A stretch of DNA of 64,000 nt from contig JAJEKV010000086.1 in the NCBI GenBank assembly GCA_021234155.1, forward strand, positions 4,267,461 to 4,331,460. The letters run 5' to 3'. The notes beneath the pieces were generated by a model. The model was not told the origin of the DNA. It saw only the letters and a program-made list of their open reading frames with translations, and made no database searches. This DNA comes from Isoetes taiwanensis. Taxonomy: Eukaryota > Streptophyta > Lycopodiopsida > Isoetales > Isoetaceae. Made by a program: the position numbers and the translations under genes. Numbering within the stretch: position 1 is the stretch's first letter; every line of letters starts with the position of its first letter. Of this stretch, positions 22,731 through 32,227 are shown in pieces.

Positions 22731-22739
22731 GGCCAACTC

Positions 22740-22910
22740 TATGTAACATTATTAGCAGTATCCATAAATAAATAACATTATTCTATTATTTAGAATAATA
22801 AATAAATAACATTATTCTATTATTTAGAAATAAATCATAAATAAATCAGAAATAAATGAATAAGCATTAAAAATAATATTATAGAAAATAAATTTATAAA
22901 AATAAAGTAA
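22740..22910. repeat. AT-rich AATAAATAACATT repeats
   Basis: Begins with GCAGTATCCATAAATAAATAA and holds a short tandem duplication (ATAACATTATTCTATTATTTAG twice, about 22772-22829). The same GTATCCATAAATAA start opens the foldback element at 24079. Confidence 0.55.
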
Positions 22911-23129
22911 GCATTATTTATAAAGTAAGCTCTTTTATTTTCTATAAATTTTCTGCTTTTAAATTGCACATAGAAGTTGCAATAGCAGCATTTATGAAAT
23001 TTTGATGTTAACGTGGCTTTTTTGTGGCAGTGTTGTGAGTACACAGCATGGAAATGTCAAACAGATCATATACTTATTATTTGTAGCGGTGCTTTCCATT
23101 CCTGTAAACCAAGTGACATGATCTCCTGA
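22911..23129 (+). repeat. 219-bp direct repeat, copy 1
   Basis: Appears identical to 23634-23852 over 219 bases. It lies directly before the first HslU-like exon; the second copy follows the HslU remnant, so the gene fragment is bracketed by the pair. Confidence 0.9.
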
Positions 23130-23168
23130 TTCTGGTTTTTTTACATTAGAAATGCTGTCTCTTAGCAG

Positions 23169-23579
23169 GTAGAAGCCACCAAGTTCACAGAGGTTGGTTT
23201 TCATGGTTGGTATGTGGACCAGATTATAGGAGATCTTGTTGATGCTGCAATTATATTGCGAAGGCAGAAGGTATTGTTATTTCCATTGTGCTTCTGTGGT
23301 CATTACGAGAGCTGGTTAATATAGCAATGATCTTCAATTATAGGTGTGCAAGATCATTATCAGGGATATTGAAACAAGTGTTGAGAACCGGATAGCCAGA
23401 GTACAGAGGTGGATCTCAGTTTTTCGTTCTTATTAATTCTTAAAATGGTTATTTGAATCTGCGATTGTCTTTGTTTCTATTTCAGCAAGAGGAGTCTGCT
23501 GAATCTTGCTCTGTGGACGAGCTAAGAAAGCTATACGAAGATGGTAAACTTGATGATTGCAAGTTCGGAGATGCCTGAA
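23169..23579 (+). pseudogene. HslU (ClpY) ATPase fragment
   Basis: Three exon-like blocks resembling HslU, the AAA+ unfoldase of the bacterial-type HslVU protease that persists in organelles of some eukaryotes. Block 1 (23169-23270, after CAG and before GTATTG) reads [13 protein letters not shown], then [12 protein letters not shown], matching the HslU segment after Walker A. Block 2 (about 23344-23408) includes ETSVENRIARVQ, like the AEDRILD helix. Block 3 (about 23486-23579) includes VDELRKLYEDGKLDD, like the (R)EKLR-G-LDD segment, and ends in TGA. Bacterial HslU has GKEV or GRDV where this reads GWYV. Walker A, Walker B and the C-terminal domain are absent, so this is a fragment. Its place between duplicated segments suggests gene-fragment shuffling. 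Confidence 0.55.
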
Positions 23580-23633
23580 GGAGGATGGATGCGCATTCCT
23601 GTAGGGATCATGGGAGGGGGCATTTAGCGAATG

Positions 23634-23852
23634 GCATTATTTATAAAGTAAGCTCTTTTATTTTCTATAAATTTTCTGCTTTTAAATTGCACATAGAAGT
23701 TGCAATAGCAGCATTTATGAAATTTTGATGTTAACGTGGCTTTTTTGTGGCAGTGTTGTGAGTACACAGCATGGAAATGTCAAACAGATCATATACTTAT
23801 TATTTGTAGCGGTGCTTTCCATTCCTGTAAACCAAGTGACATGATCTCCTGA
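23634..23852 (+). repeat. 219-bp direct repeat, copy 2
   Basis: Second copy of 22911-23129 with no difference that I could see. Near identity implies a recent duplication. Confidence 0.9.
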
Positions 23853-23922
23853 GAAGGATTTGGCAGTATCCTTTACGCAATTCGATAAATAATTACAACA
23901 TCTTTCATGAATAATGTTATTT

Positions 23923-24078
23923 ATTGAGATGAATAGTAATGTTTTTAATCGTTTTTATTAGGAAGTTTACTCATCATGCAACACTTGAATCTGGTGAACT
24001 CTCTTGATAACCTGCTTCTGATATCTACAGGAGATGAAATGACCCGTATTATTTGGCGAATGATCAAGGACAAGGTAT
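23923..24078 (+). repeat. 156-bp direct repeat, copy 1 (contains IDH exon)
   Basis: Nearly identical to 24679-24834 (one difference near the start). It ends exactly where the AT-rich foldback element begins. Confidence 0.85.
24031..24074 (+). pseudogene. NADP-isocitrate dehydrogenase exon fragment, copy 1
   Basis: A 44-base exon between an ATATCTACAG acceptor and a GTATCC donor reads GDEMTRIIWRMIKDK with the preceding partial codon, the hallmark N-terminal segment of eukaryotic NADP-dependent isocitrate dehydrogenase (MDGDEMTR-W--IKDK), which makes 2-oxoglutarate and NADPH. No other exon of this enzyme is visible nearby. It is an isolated captured exon that recurs at 24787-24830. Confidence 0.65.
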
Positions 24079-24330
24079 CCATAAATAATAACATTATTTA
24101 TTATTCATTTTTAATAATAAATAATAAATAAAGAGCTTATTTAATAAATAAATATTATTTAATAAAAATAATATTATAGAAAATAAATTTATAGAAAATA
24201 AAAGAGCTTACTTTATAAATAATTATTATAATAATTATATTTAATAATATTATTTATTATTCATTTTTGTTCTATTATTGATGTTTTGTTCTGATTTATA
24301 AGATTATTTATTTATGGATTTGGCAGTATC
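24079..24330. repeat. AT-rich foldback element
   Basis: Starts near GTATCCATAAATAATAAC and ends near TTATTTATTTATGG, close to another GGCAGTATCC; the interior is almost all A and T with internal inverted repeats. It interrupts copy 1 of the 156-bp repeat at its 3' edge, where copy 2 continues into GTATGTTTAGG. A small foldback or MITE-type insertion is likely. Confidence 0.55.
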
Positions 24331-24678
24331 CAATCAGCAGCTAGAATCAACTCAGAAAGGCCTAAATTGCTCCTTCAACCCCAGTAAGCGTATTCGTGTA
24401 TCAGCGCCCTATGTGCAAACAAATTAGAGAATATTTATCAAGCAGGTACTGGATTCATAAATGCAGAATGCGCCGCTCAAAATTGGTCTTGCGGGCAGAG
24501 TTGTTGACATTACGTCCAGTTTTTTTGAGGTAAGAGGATCAGATCTTTGTATGAATCTCTATTGTGCTATACATAGATATTGTTTTTTAGGGGTTCGTGC
24601 CAGAGGCTATGTCTTAGGCGTTTTGGATTGACAGCATTTGGAACCATGGGATTTGAAAAGACCAAGATTGAAAATACT

Positions 24679-24834
24679 ATTGAGATGGATAGTAATGTTT
24701 TTAATCGTTTTTATTAGGAAGTTTACTCATCATGCAACACTTGAATCTGGTGAACTCTCTTGATAACCTGCTTCTGATATCTACAGGAGATGAAATGACC
24801 CGTATTATTTGGCGAATGATCAAGGACAAGGTAT
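24679..24834 (+). repeat. 156-bp direct repeat, copy 2 (contains IDH exon)
   Basis: Second copy of 23923-24078. Its isocitrate dehydrogenase exon is at 24787-24830, with the donor GTATGTTT intact. Confidence 0.85.
24787..24830 (+). pseudogene. NADP-isocitrate dehydrogenase exon fragment, copy 2
   Basis: Same 44-base exon as at 24031, here followed by GTATGTTTAG, a better donor than the GTATCC of copy 1. That suggests this copy keeps the ancestral downstream sequence and copy 1 was altered by the AT-rich insertion. Confidence 0.65.
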
Positions 24835-27337
24835 GTTTAGGTACCACAATTTTGTTTGTCAGGTAGGTAATGCTGCTGATGATAAAATGACTTTTGAAAG
24901 TGCAAAAGCTCCACTGAAGTAAGAATGTTACCCATTTTTGTTAACCTGATTTTGGAAGTATTTTACACTATTTTCCTGAAATGATGAAAGAGAGAGAATA
25001 CAATGCTCATATACTTTCTCTGTTGAGATAAATTATGAAGATTTTTGTCATATTGCATCTCTATGTATAGAACAGATTGGTGTAAAATGCCTGCGGTTCT
25101 TTGCGCCATCCTAAATGTTTGCTATGATATTGTTTAGATATTGGTAGAAACATTTAGGAGAAGGATGAATATGGGATAACTATACTGTTATTTTACCTTT
25201 ATGTTATGCGTATGATGGGTTATCGCTGCCTCCAAAGAAAAGCTCCATGGTGGTAGTAGCAATTTTGTTAACATGCATTGCTTTATCTGTCCTTGTGTGA
25301 ATGTGTCAGTTGCAATTTTTCATATAATGAAGTAGCTGTTGCGAGTGCTTTTGCTTATTTCTTACAAATAAAATGCACTGAAGTTCCTACTAATGCATGT
25401 TATCTTTATTTGGCTTTGCTAGCTTATTAATGCTTGGCATTTTCATGCCCTCACACCCAAATTGTAACTGTGGACCACATGTAAAATTCCTGAAGTTAAA
25501 AACATTTAAAGAATCGTTGGGTACATTTTTTCTTTGAAAGCATCTTTAATATTATTCCTTGGAGTCAATTTTACTTGACCTTCATTTATTTATTTTTGGG
25601 CACAATTGAGTCTGTCAAAGCTACGTCTTCACGCCACATTTTATAATTTTCAAATATTCTTCTCTTTGCTAAATGGGCGTACTAGTAAAATGATTCATAT
25701 CCTTATATGCATGGAAAATGTGTGCGTCTTTCCTAATTACTTACTGTGGACAAGGCAAAGGAGGTTGGTGAAATCATTTCATGTGTTGTATGAACTTTGT
25801 TGCCCTCAGCCATAATAATAGTGGTTGAATGCTGATGTAGTAATTTTTCATGTCGTTATTCAATGTTTATAGCAATATCCTAAATGTTTCTACCAATATC
25901 TAAGTCAATGCAGCTTCACGCAATTCAGTCCTACATAGTTTTTAGTTCTATTAATGATATGCTTTGGTTAAAAGAATAAATTTGTTTGGCATATGAAATA
26001 AAAGCTCATGTGACCAATTCAAGTTGCACTTTGATAGTGACTTCTTCTGATTTGACTCTTCAATGTTGCAACATTAGTGTTGTCACTACTATTTTGGAAG
26101 CATTAAATTCGGCTTATATAACTCAACTTATATATTTTTGTAGACACGTTCTTTTTATCTAGATCTTCAATAATGGAGAAACACTAATTTTGAGTTACCT
26201 AAATCAAACTACATGCAAAAAAAGGACCATTATAGATTGGAAAAAGGATTCTCTAATTGCATTTAAAGTTAGGATTCAAGAAAGAAGAGCAATAGGAATA
26301 AGCTCCTCTATAAATGGAGAAGTTGTAATAAACAATGATGAGCTCCAGACTGCTGTAAAATATTCTGACTGGTTAAGAGGTGGTATTTGTATGACAGGAC
26401 AATAAAATGTCGAACAAAGGGTTGACTGTGCATTTGATCGAGGGTTTTACCGGCAAATCTCGATAAATTTGATAGAATATTGGGGAAGGTTAGAAAATCT
26501 AGGGTGATCTTAACAGAATGTAGGTGATCTTTCACACTTGGTATGTTTTGCAGACAATCTAGAGGATTCTTAAGGGAATCTCATTACAAGTTTTAGCAAT
26601 TTTGGAGTCTCCAAAAGGAGGAGCATTATAGACTTGGAAACAAGCTTTCGATATGACACTTTCTATGGCATTGGATGGAAGGAGAAGTTCTAATAAACAA
26701 TTGCAAGCTTCAGACTGCCAGAGAATCTTTTAAGTAGTTGAGAAATGACATAATTAGTGTTTTGACAAGGGAGTTAGGAGCGGAATCTCCAATGCAACAC
26801 GTGAATTGCTATTTCAAGATGTTCATTAAATTGCTATCAGGCAATGAATTTAGGTTAAACCTTCATAACATTGGTCTAGATGCATACTTCCATTTGTGTG
26901 ACCTGCGAAAGAGGGTAGAATAATAGAGTTATTGGATTTACATAATGAGTTTAATGATTTGAAAATGGTAATAAAGGGGGGCACATGGTCAAGGAAACTA
27001 AGGCAATCTTGAATTCGTCCTTTCTAAATAGAACTCTATAGGCATAGCCGCTAATTCAAGTTGACAAATGCACTTGTGGTGCCCATTGTAGGAAAGATTG
27101 AACTTGACTTGTCTAAATGGAACTCCATAGGAAAATGTTTGCTAAAGGAAGCATTAAATTTGACGTATGTGTGATCAATCTGAGGATGAATTAACCATGT
27201 TCCTTGCTGAAATCATTATGCTAATCGTTCATGGTACAACCACTCGTAGTGCACCGCTCATAGTAGAAAAACTTGTATATATATATATATATACAAGTGT
27301 TTGTACTATGTAGGGCCTGTACGAGTTAGGGACTGTA
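24835..27337. other. No recognisable gene
   Basis: About 2.5 kb of AT-rich, intron-like or intergenic sequence. The only structured item is a palindromic TA run (ACTTG, TA repeats, CAAGT) at 27271-27297. Open frames are short and without motifs. Confidence 0.45.
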
Positions 27338-28215
27338 CAAATCCAACTAGAAGATTCTCCAAGATAGATTTTAAAAGATTATCCCAAGGTTCCTCTAGAT
27401 TTTTCAAGATTCCATGTAGATTCTCTTAGGTTTTCCAAAATTCTATAAGATTCCCCTAGGATCCCTAAGATTCTCTTGAGATTCCTCTAGATTCTCCAAG
27501 ATCCTATGAAGATTCCCCTAGGTTCCCAAAGATCATCACATGATTCCTCTAGGTTCCCCAAGATTCTATGAAAATTCTCTTAGATTCTCTAAGATTCCAT
27601 CGAGATTCCCTTAGATTCTCAAAAAATTAAAAAGATTCCCCTAAATTCTCAAAGATTCTCTTGAGATTCATTTAGATTATCCTAGATTCCCAAAGATTCT
27701 CTTAGATTCCTTAGAGTTCTACAAAGATTCTCCTAGATTCTACGAAGATTCCCCAAGATTCCATCTAGACTCCCATAGATTCTTAAAGATTTTATGAAGA
27801 TTCTTTTAGATTCTCCTAGATTCTCAAAGATTTATTTGAGACTCCATAGATTTTAAAAGAATATTTTCCAACATTCCACCAAAATTACTAAATTCTCAAA
27901 GATTTTAGGAATATTCCCCTAGATTCCCAAAGAATCGCTTGAGATTCCTATAGATTCTCTTGAGATTCCTCTAGTTCCCATAGTTTCTATGAAGATTCCC
28001 CTAGAATCCCCAAGATTCCATAAAGATTCCTCTAAGTTCTTAAAAAGTTTATCAAGATTCCCCTAGATTCTCTTACATTCTCAAAGATGCTCTCTTAAGA
28101 TTCCCATAGATTCTCTAAGATTCTCATGATATTCCTCTATCCTATAAAGATTCTCCTAGATTCCCTCAACTTACCATAGACTCCTTAAAACTCGAAGATT
28201 CCAAGAAGATTCTTA
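27338..28215. repeat. AGATTC-type minisatellite
   Basis: About 880 bases built from imperfect short units related to AGATTCCCCTAG, AGATTCTCCTAG and AGATTCTCAA, repeated dozens of times with varying spacing of roughly 9-14 bases. Strong pyrimidine/purine phrase structure on one strand, no coding frame. Confidence 0.85.
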
Positions 28216-28222
28216 GTATTTA

Positions 28223-28665
28223 ATCATGTTGGCTCCAACTGCGACAAAATATTGCCAAACCACTACTCATTAGAAAGCTCTCGACGAGAGGAATCCAATG
28301 GCATAGGTCCCACCTTCAGGCGACCCCTCTACTGTAAGTTACGTGCCTTTGAAGGCGATTAAATGGAAGGAAGCTTCCTAGAAAGTCCATTCATAAATAC
28401 TTTGCCACCTCACTTCTTTTTTTATTAATGAGGGTGACACCTCACCTCCTTTAAAAGAAAAAACTTAATTTAATATTAAGAAGTTAATGGCTAAGATTTA
28501 TCCTCACCTTTTGATCTAACGGTTAAGATCTGCTACACCAAATTTAAATTTTAGCACCTTCCTTGCACCTTCCTTACAAAAAATCAAGGGCTAAGATTTA
28601 TTCTCCCCTTTCGATCCAACGGTCCAGGGATGTGGTGCATGCCCCCATGCATGCCCATGTTTGCC
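28223..28665 (+). repeat. Dispersed repeat of about 440 bp, copy 1
   Basis: Direct relative of 46066-46515 over its full length. Shared landmarks include ATCATGTTGGCTCCAACTGC, AAGCTCTCGACGAGAGGAAT, TTAATGAGGGTG and GATCTGCTACACCAAATT. The arms CTCTCGACGAGAG form a small hairpin. It could be a solo LTR or non-autonomous element; terminal TG...CA or TIRs were not resolved. Confidence 0.8.
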
Positions 28666-30040
28666 CATCATGGCCATCCATGCATCCAAATGAGGTGGCA
28701 TTATCCTGGCCTTCTATTTTGTGATTGGACGGCTAGGATGAATCTCTATGAACATGCCCATGGGATGACAAAACACACATCTAATACGTGTATATCAAAC
28801 CGTATATAAAGATACATCCTTTTTTGAATTTTTTTTTTTTCCCTTACCTAATTTTTCTGGGTTCTGCCTCAGGCGAGGCCGACGCGTGTACTTCACTTTT
28901 CTTTTTTTTTTCGTGGTTCTGTGCAACAATCCAGGTGCAGCAATCTCTGCATACGGTTTAGCTGCCGTGCTTCTCACGATGCCAATTTTGGCTTCTCTCT
29001 GACGCTGCCGAGCAAAGATCTCGCATTTCCAAGCACAGAAAGCTCTTATATGAAGGTCATTAAAGCGGATGCTTCAAATTCTGTCCGAATTCGACGAAAG
29101 ATGTTTCTGTACAGTCCAGTTCTTCAATTTTTGTAGCCAGAGAGGAGCATTTGTTCAATTTCTTGGTGTTTAAAGCTTAATTTTCGAGAAATTGAGTTGG
29201 AGAAGCAAATTTGCAAGAAGAATTGTCCGTATGTGGAAATTATCTTAGCTAGAAACGTGGCGCCGGTACCGGATCTTCAAATCTGCAAGAATGGGGAAAT
29301 ATATGAGAAAAATCGAGGAGGAGCTAAGTAGAGGGTCTCAAAAAGCGGTTCTAGGTGTAAGAACACGGGCGAACACCGGCATTGCAGTGCCAGGGCTCAA
29401 ATCTGAAGCAAGAATTCAAGCAATCTCAAATTTCATATTTGGAGCTCGAAAACGAAAGCTTGAGAAGAATCTTCCGTAATAGGCGATGGGGGACGAGGCT
29501 ATTGTGAGGCGCACCGGAACAAGAAGGCAAACAATTCTCGATTCCCGTGAGAATGCCGAGGCGAATGCTCACGGAGAATTGGTGAAACGATTAGCGAAGT
29601 GGCACATTCTAGGACAAATTCTCAGCGTCCTTGGGAGTCGCTTTTGGCGGCTGAAGCTCAAGAAGAGGGCTTGGCCCGTCGCCGGACCTTGGAGGTATGT
29701 GAATTCAAGCTTTTTCTCCATCTCTGAAAGCACAAGAACCCTCCAGAGAGGGGGTAAAAAAAACGTTTCTTTTACGCATTTTTCTTCTTGGTAACGGTTG
29801 TAAATCTTGCTTAAATTGCAAATTTTTTGAATCTGATACATGTTTTGTGCTTTCCCTCTACAGATTGATGTTTTTGTTTGTGAAAATGTGGAAGCTGATA
29901 TGTTGTCTGCAAAAGAGAGGTAATTTCTTATTTGAAATTTGAAACAGACGGATGAATTTGTCTGGGTCTAGGGGTCGATTTTGAGCGCAGAATCTTGGTT
30001 TCCCTTCAGTTTTAACGGTTCCGTCTAAACTGACATGCAG
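28666..30040. other. Region upstream of the GASA exon
   Basis: No exon could be assigned with confidence. It includes T-rich tracts near 28833 and 28902 and an open stretch on the plus strand at about 29486-29700. A GASA gene needs an upstream exon encoding a signal peptide; a weak candidate around 29894-29920 (ATG, then TGGAAGCTGATATGTTG) is followed by a GTAATT donor but is not hydrophobic enough to call. Confidence 0.35.
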
Positions 30041-30208
30041 TATGGCTTGTGGCGAAAGATGTAAGCTCCCAGGCGAACGGTGGCTCCATTACTGCGGAAT
30101 GTGCTGTGATAAATGCAACTGCGTCCCTCCTGGTCAGTCCGGCAACAAGGAGCTTTGCCCCTGCTATGCAAACTGGAAAACCACTGGGGCAGAGACAAGT
30201 GTCCCTAA
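30041..30208 (+). pseudogene. GASA/snakin C-terminal exon, frameshifted at the last cysteine
   Basis: After a CATGCAG acceptor, the exon encodes the Cys-rich GASA domain typical of gibberellin-regulated, secreted snakin peptides: ACGERCKLPGERW, then CGMCCDKCNCVPPGQSGN, then CPCYANWKTTG. The spacing of the visible cysteines fits the 12-Cys family pattern. In the read frame the protein then runs on past the normal end. One frame over, GRDKCP followed by TAA (ending 30208) is the canonical terminus, so a single base is missing in the GGGG run at 30186-30189. Either this is a pseudogene or a sequencing error in a homopolymer. The domain assignment is firm; the upstream signal-peptide exon was not found. 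Confidence 0.8.
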
Positions 30209-31111
30209 ATATTTGTACCATTTCACAAATTTTGTGGTTGCATTTCACACTCAATTTCACACTCAATGGTTATGGAATTCTTAGTCTCTCCTAGGTTAAA
30301 ATTGTAGCTATCTATCTATCTTTACAATACCATAATATCTTGGTTAATATCATGGTTGGATCGTCATTTCATCTTATCATTTTCAGTGATGCCATTTGCC
30401 ATAGCCAATATACTAGAATGCTAATCGGGTAGAACATTCTTAGCTACTCTGGCCATGTTGTAATGTGGAACGGGAAGGGGGAGGGCATTCTTGCCAGCCC
30501 CCTGACCTGCAGTTTCAATTTATGCAGGCACCAACATTCAACCCACCAACACCAATACACCCATGCCCCTCTGTTATTCCTCTGTTTTTGTTGCTCCCTG
30601 GCACCCCAATTGGACTCCTCTCCTTCCCAATTGGACCTGAGTCATGTATAAAAGTTGTCTGAAGTGGCCCACTTAAAATAATATTCCAAGTGGCCTTTAT
30701 ACATAGAACAACTAAGTTAAATAGATTTCAATGTTGAGTCATGCGTTAAGTTATTGGATGTGCCTAGAAAATGGAAATTCAATTCGTTTTTCAACTCTGA
30801 ATGCATTTATATTTTGCGAAGATACTAGGCTATAAGTTAATGTATGGTTAGCATTACTAGGTCCAATACTTAACTGTTAAAATGGCAATTTCCCTTGGTT
30901 AATGACGTTTTATTTAAATGTTTGCTTTTAAGCACACTTCTAACTAATGCGAGCAAAGTGAATCACAAAATTTGAACCTCATTTTGAGAGCCTTGAAATA
31001 ACATTATTATCTTCAATATGAGGGCAAAGCATCATGGCTTGAGATATGCTTGAAGATGTGTTTTCACGTTGGTTCCAAGTTCACACAAATCCCCCCTAAT
31101 GGATTTGGAAG
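30209..31111. other. No recognisable gene
   Basis: Sequence downstream of the GASA exon, probably its 3' flank. It shows short TATC repeats near 30309-30323 and nothing else I can name. Confidence 0.4.
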
Positions 31112-31160
31112 AAGAGAAATGTTCGCGGCGGCCTTGGCCGCCGCGATAAATTTCTTGTAT
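31112..31160. repeat. GC-core hairpin repeat, copy 2
   Basis: Best-preserved copy: arms AAGAGAAATGTTCGCGGCGGCC and their imperfect complement meet at a TTGG-centred loop, followed by ATAAATTTCTTGTAT. Same family as 6351-6399 and 47182-47210. Confidence 0.65.
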
Positions 31161-31263
31161 ATATATTAGTGATATAACAAAAAGTAACCAAAAGTAAATC
31201 GCATTGCAACCAAAAAAAACCACAAGCCTGAGTCAAGATACCTTGTTATAACAATTGTACTTG

Positions 31264-31437
31264 TCTTCATTTGAATCTGCAAAGACTTTTATCTTTCTGA
31301 ATATCATAATTTGATCTTTGCAACCTTGTCTCAATATGCTTCAGGTATTTGTCTTCATTTGAATCTGCAAAGACTTTTATCTTTATGAATATCATAATTT
31401 GATTTTTGCAACCTTGCCTCAATATGCTTCAGGTATT
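31264..31437. repeat. 87-bp tandem duplication
   Basis: Two adjacent copies of an 87-base unit beginning GTCTTCATTTGAATCTGCAA, differing at three or so positions (for example CTTTCTG versus CTTTATG). Confidence 0.85.
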
Positions 31438-31517
31438 CAATGCTTCAGCAAATACCTTGTGGAAATTCTACATGAAAAACTTAAGCTGCAAAATAGCTGA
31501 CAATAACATAGATATAC

Positions 31518-31588
31518 CTGCAGATTCTACGGGGTTGGCAAGCCTGAACAATCGATTCGATTAAGAACCTTGATATAGCGGCAGTCAT
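31518..31588 (-). other. Possible first exon (organelle-targeting-like)
   Basis: Minus-strand ATG at 31588 opens MTAAISRFLIESIVQACQPR and RICR before a good donor (CTGCAG then GTATATC). Residue composition (few acidic, Arg, Ser, hydrophobic) would suit a mitochondrial presequence, and a pyrimidine-rich leader lies upstream. No downstream exon could be linked, so this stays tentative. Confidence 0.2.
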
Positions 31589-32115
31589 TGTTGCTTCTAA
31601 CCTTATTCTGGTAGCAGCGATAAGGAATTGCTGGTGGAATCACACCGAAATGCAAAAGCAGGTAAAGCCTAATATTGGGCAAGACAGAATTGAGAACTCA
31701 AAAATTGCTCTGTTAGGGTTTTGCAACAATGAAAGCCCGATGAAAGTCAGCAGTTGCAGATTATAACGAACAATTTAAAGAGCCAGAAAGGAGGCCCAAA
31801 AAGCCAGTTTAAGGTTCCTCAAGAAGCGTAAAAGAAGTCATACCTTTAAGAAAAAGAGGATCTCTTTGAGTAAGATAACAAACAAAATAGCCAAGGGATG
31901 ACTCCCTCGGTATCCTATGACCAATTTCGTTGGCATTTTTAATTTTATAGTCCGTTGATATAAAAATTGACAGATCCAACAAAAGATTATTATTCCACGC
32001 TAGTTTTCGCTGAGATGAAGGTGCGACGTGGATAGTCTAGAATTACAAGAAAGAGTGTAAGCTTGGTTGCGTTGGCATGCTAAAAATAAAAAAATGTAGA
32101 GTAATATGTAATATG

Positions 32116-32227
32116 TGTTGGAAGATATGAATTCTTTCAAGTCATCTGAGACAAGAGAACCAGAATCACAATATAAGAGTGCACAGATGCAGATATGCTC
32201 ATGTGGGTTACACTAGAGCATCAAATA
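32116..32227 (+). repeat. 5' LTR, first part
   Basis: Matches 39631-39742 of the 3' LTR base for base as far as I can read, then diverges into the inserted segment. Confidence 0.9.
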
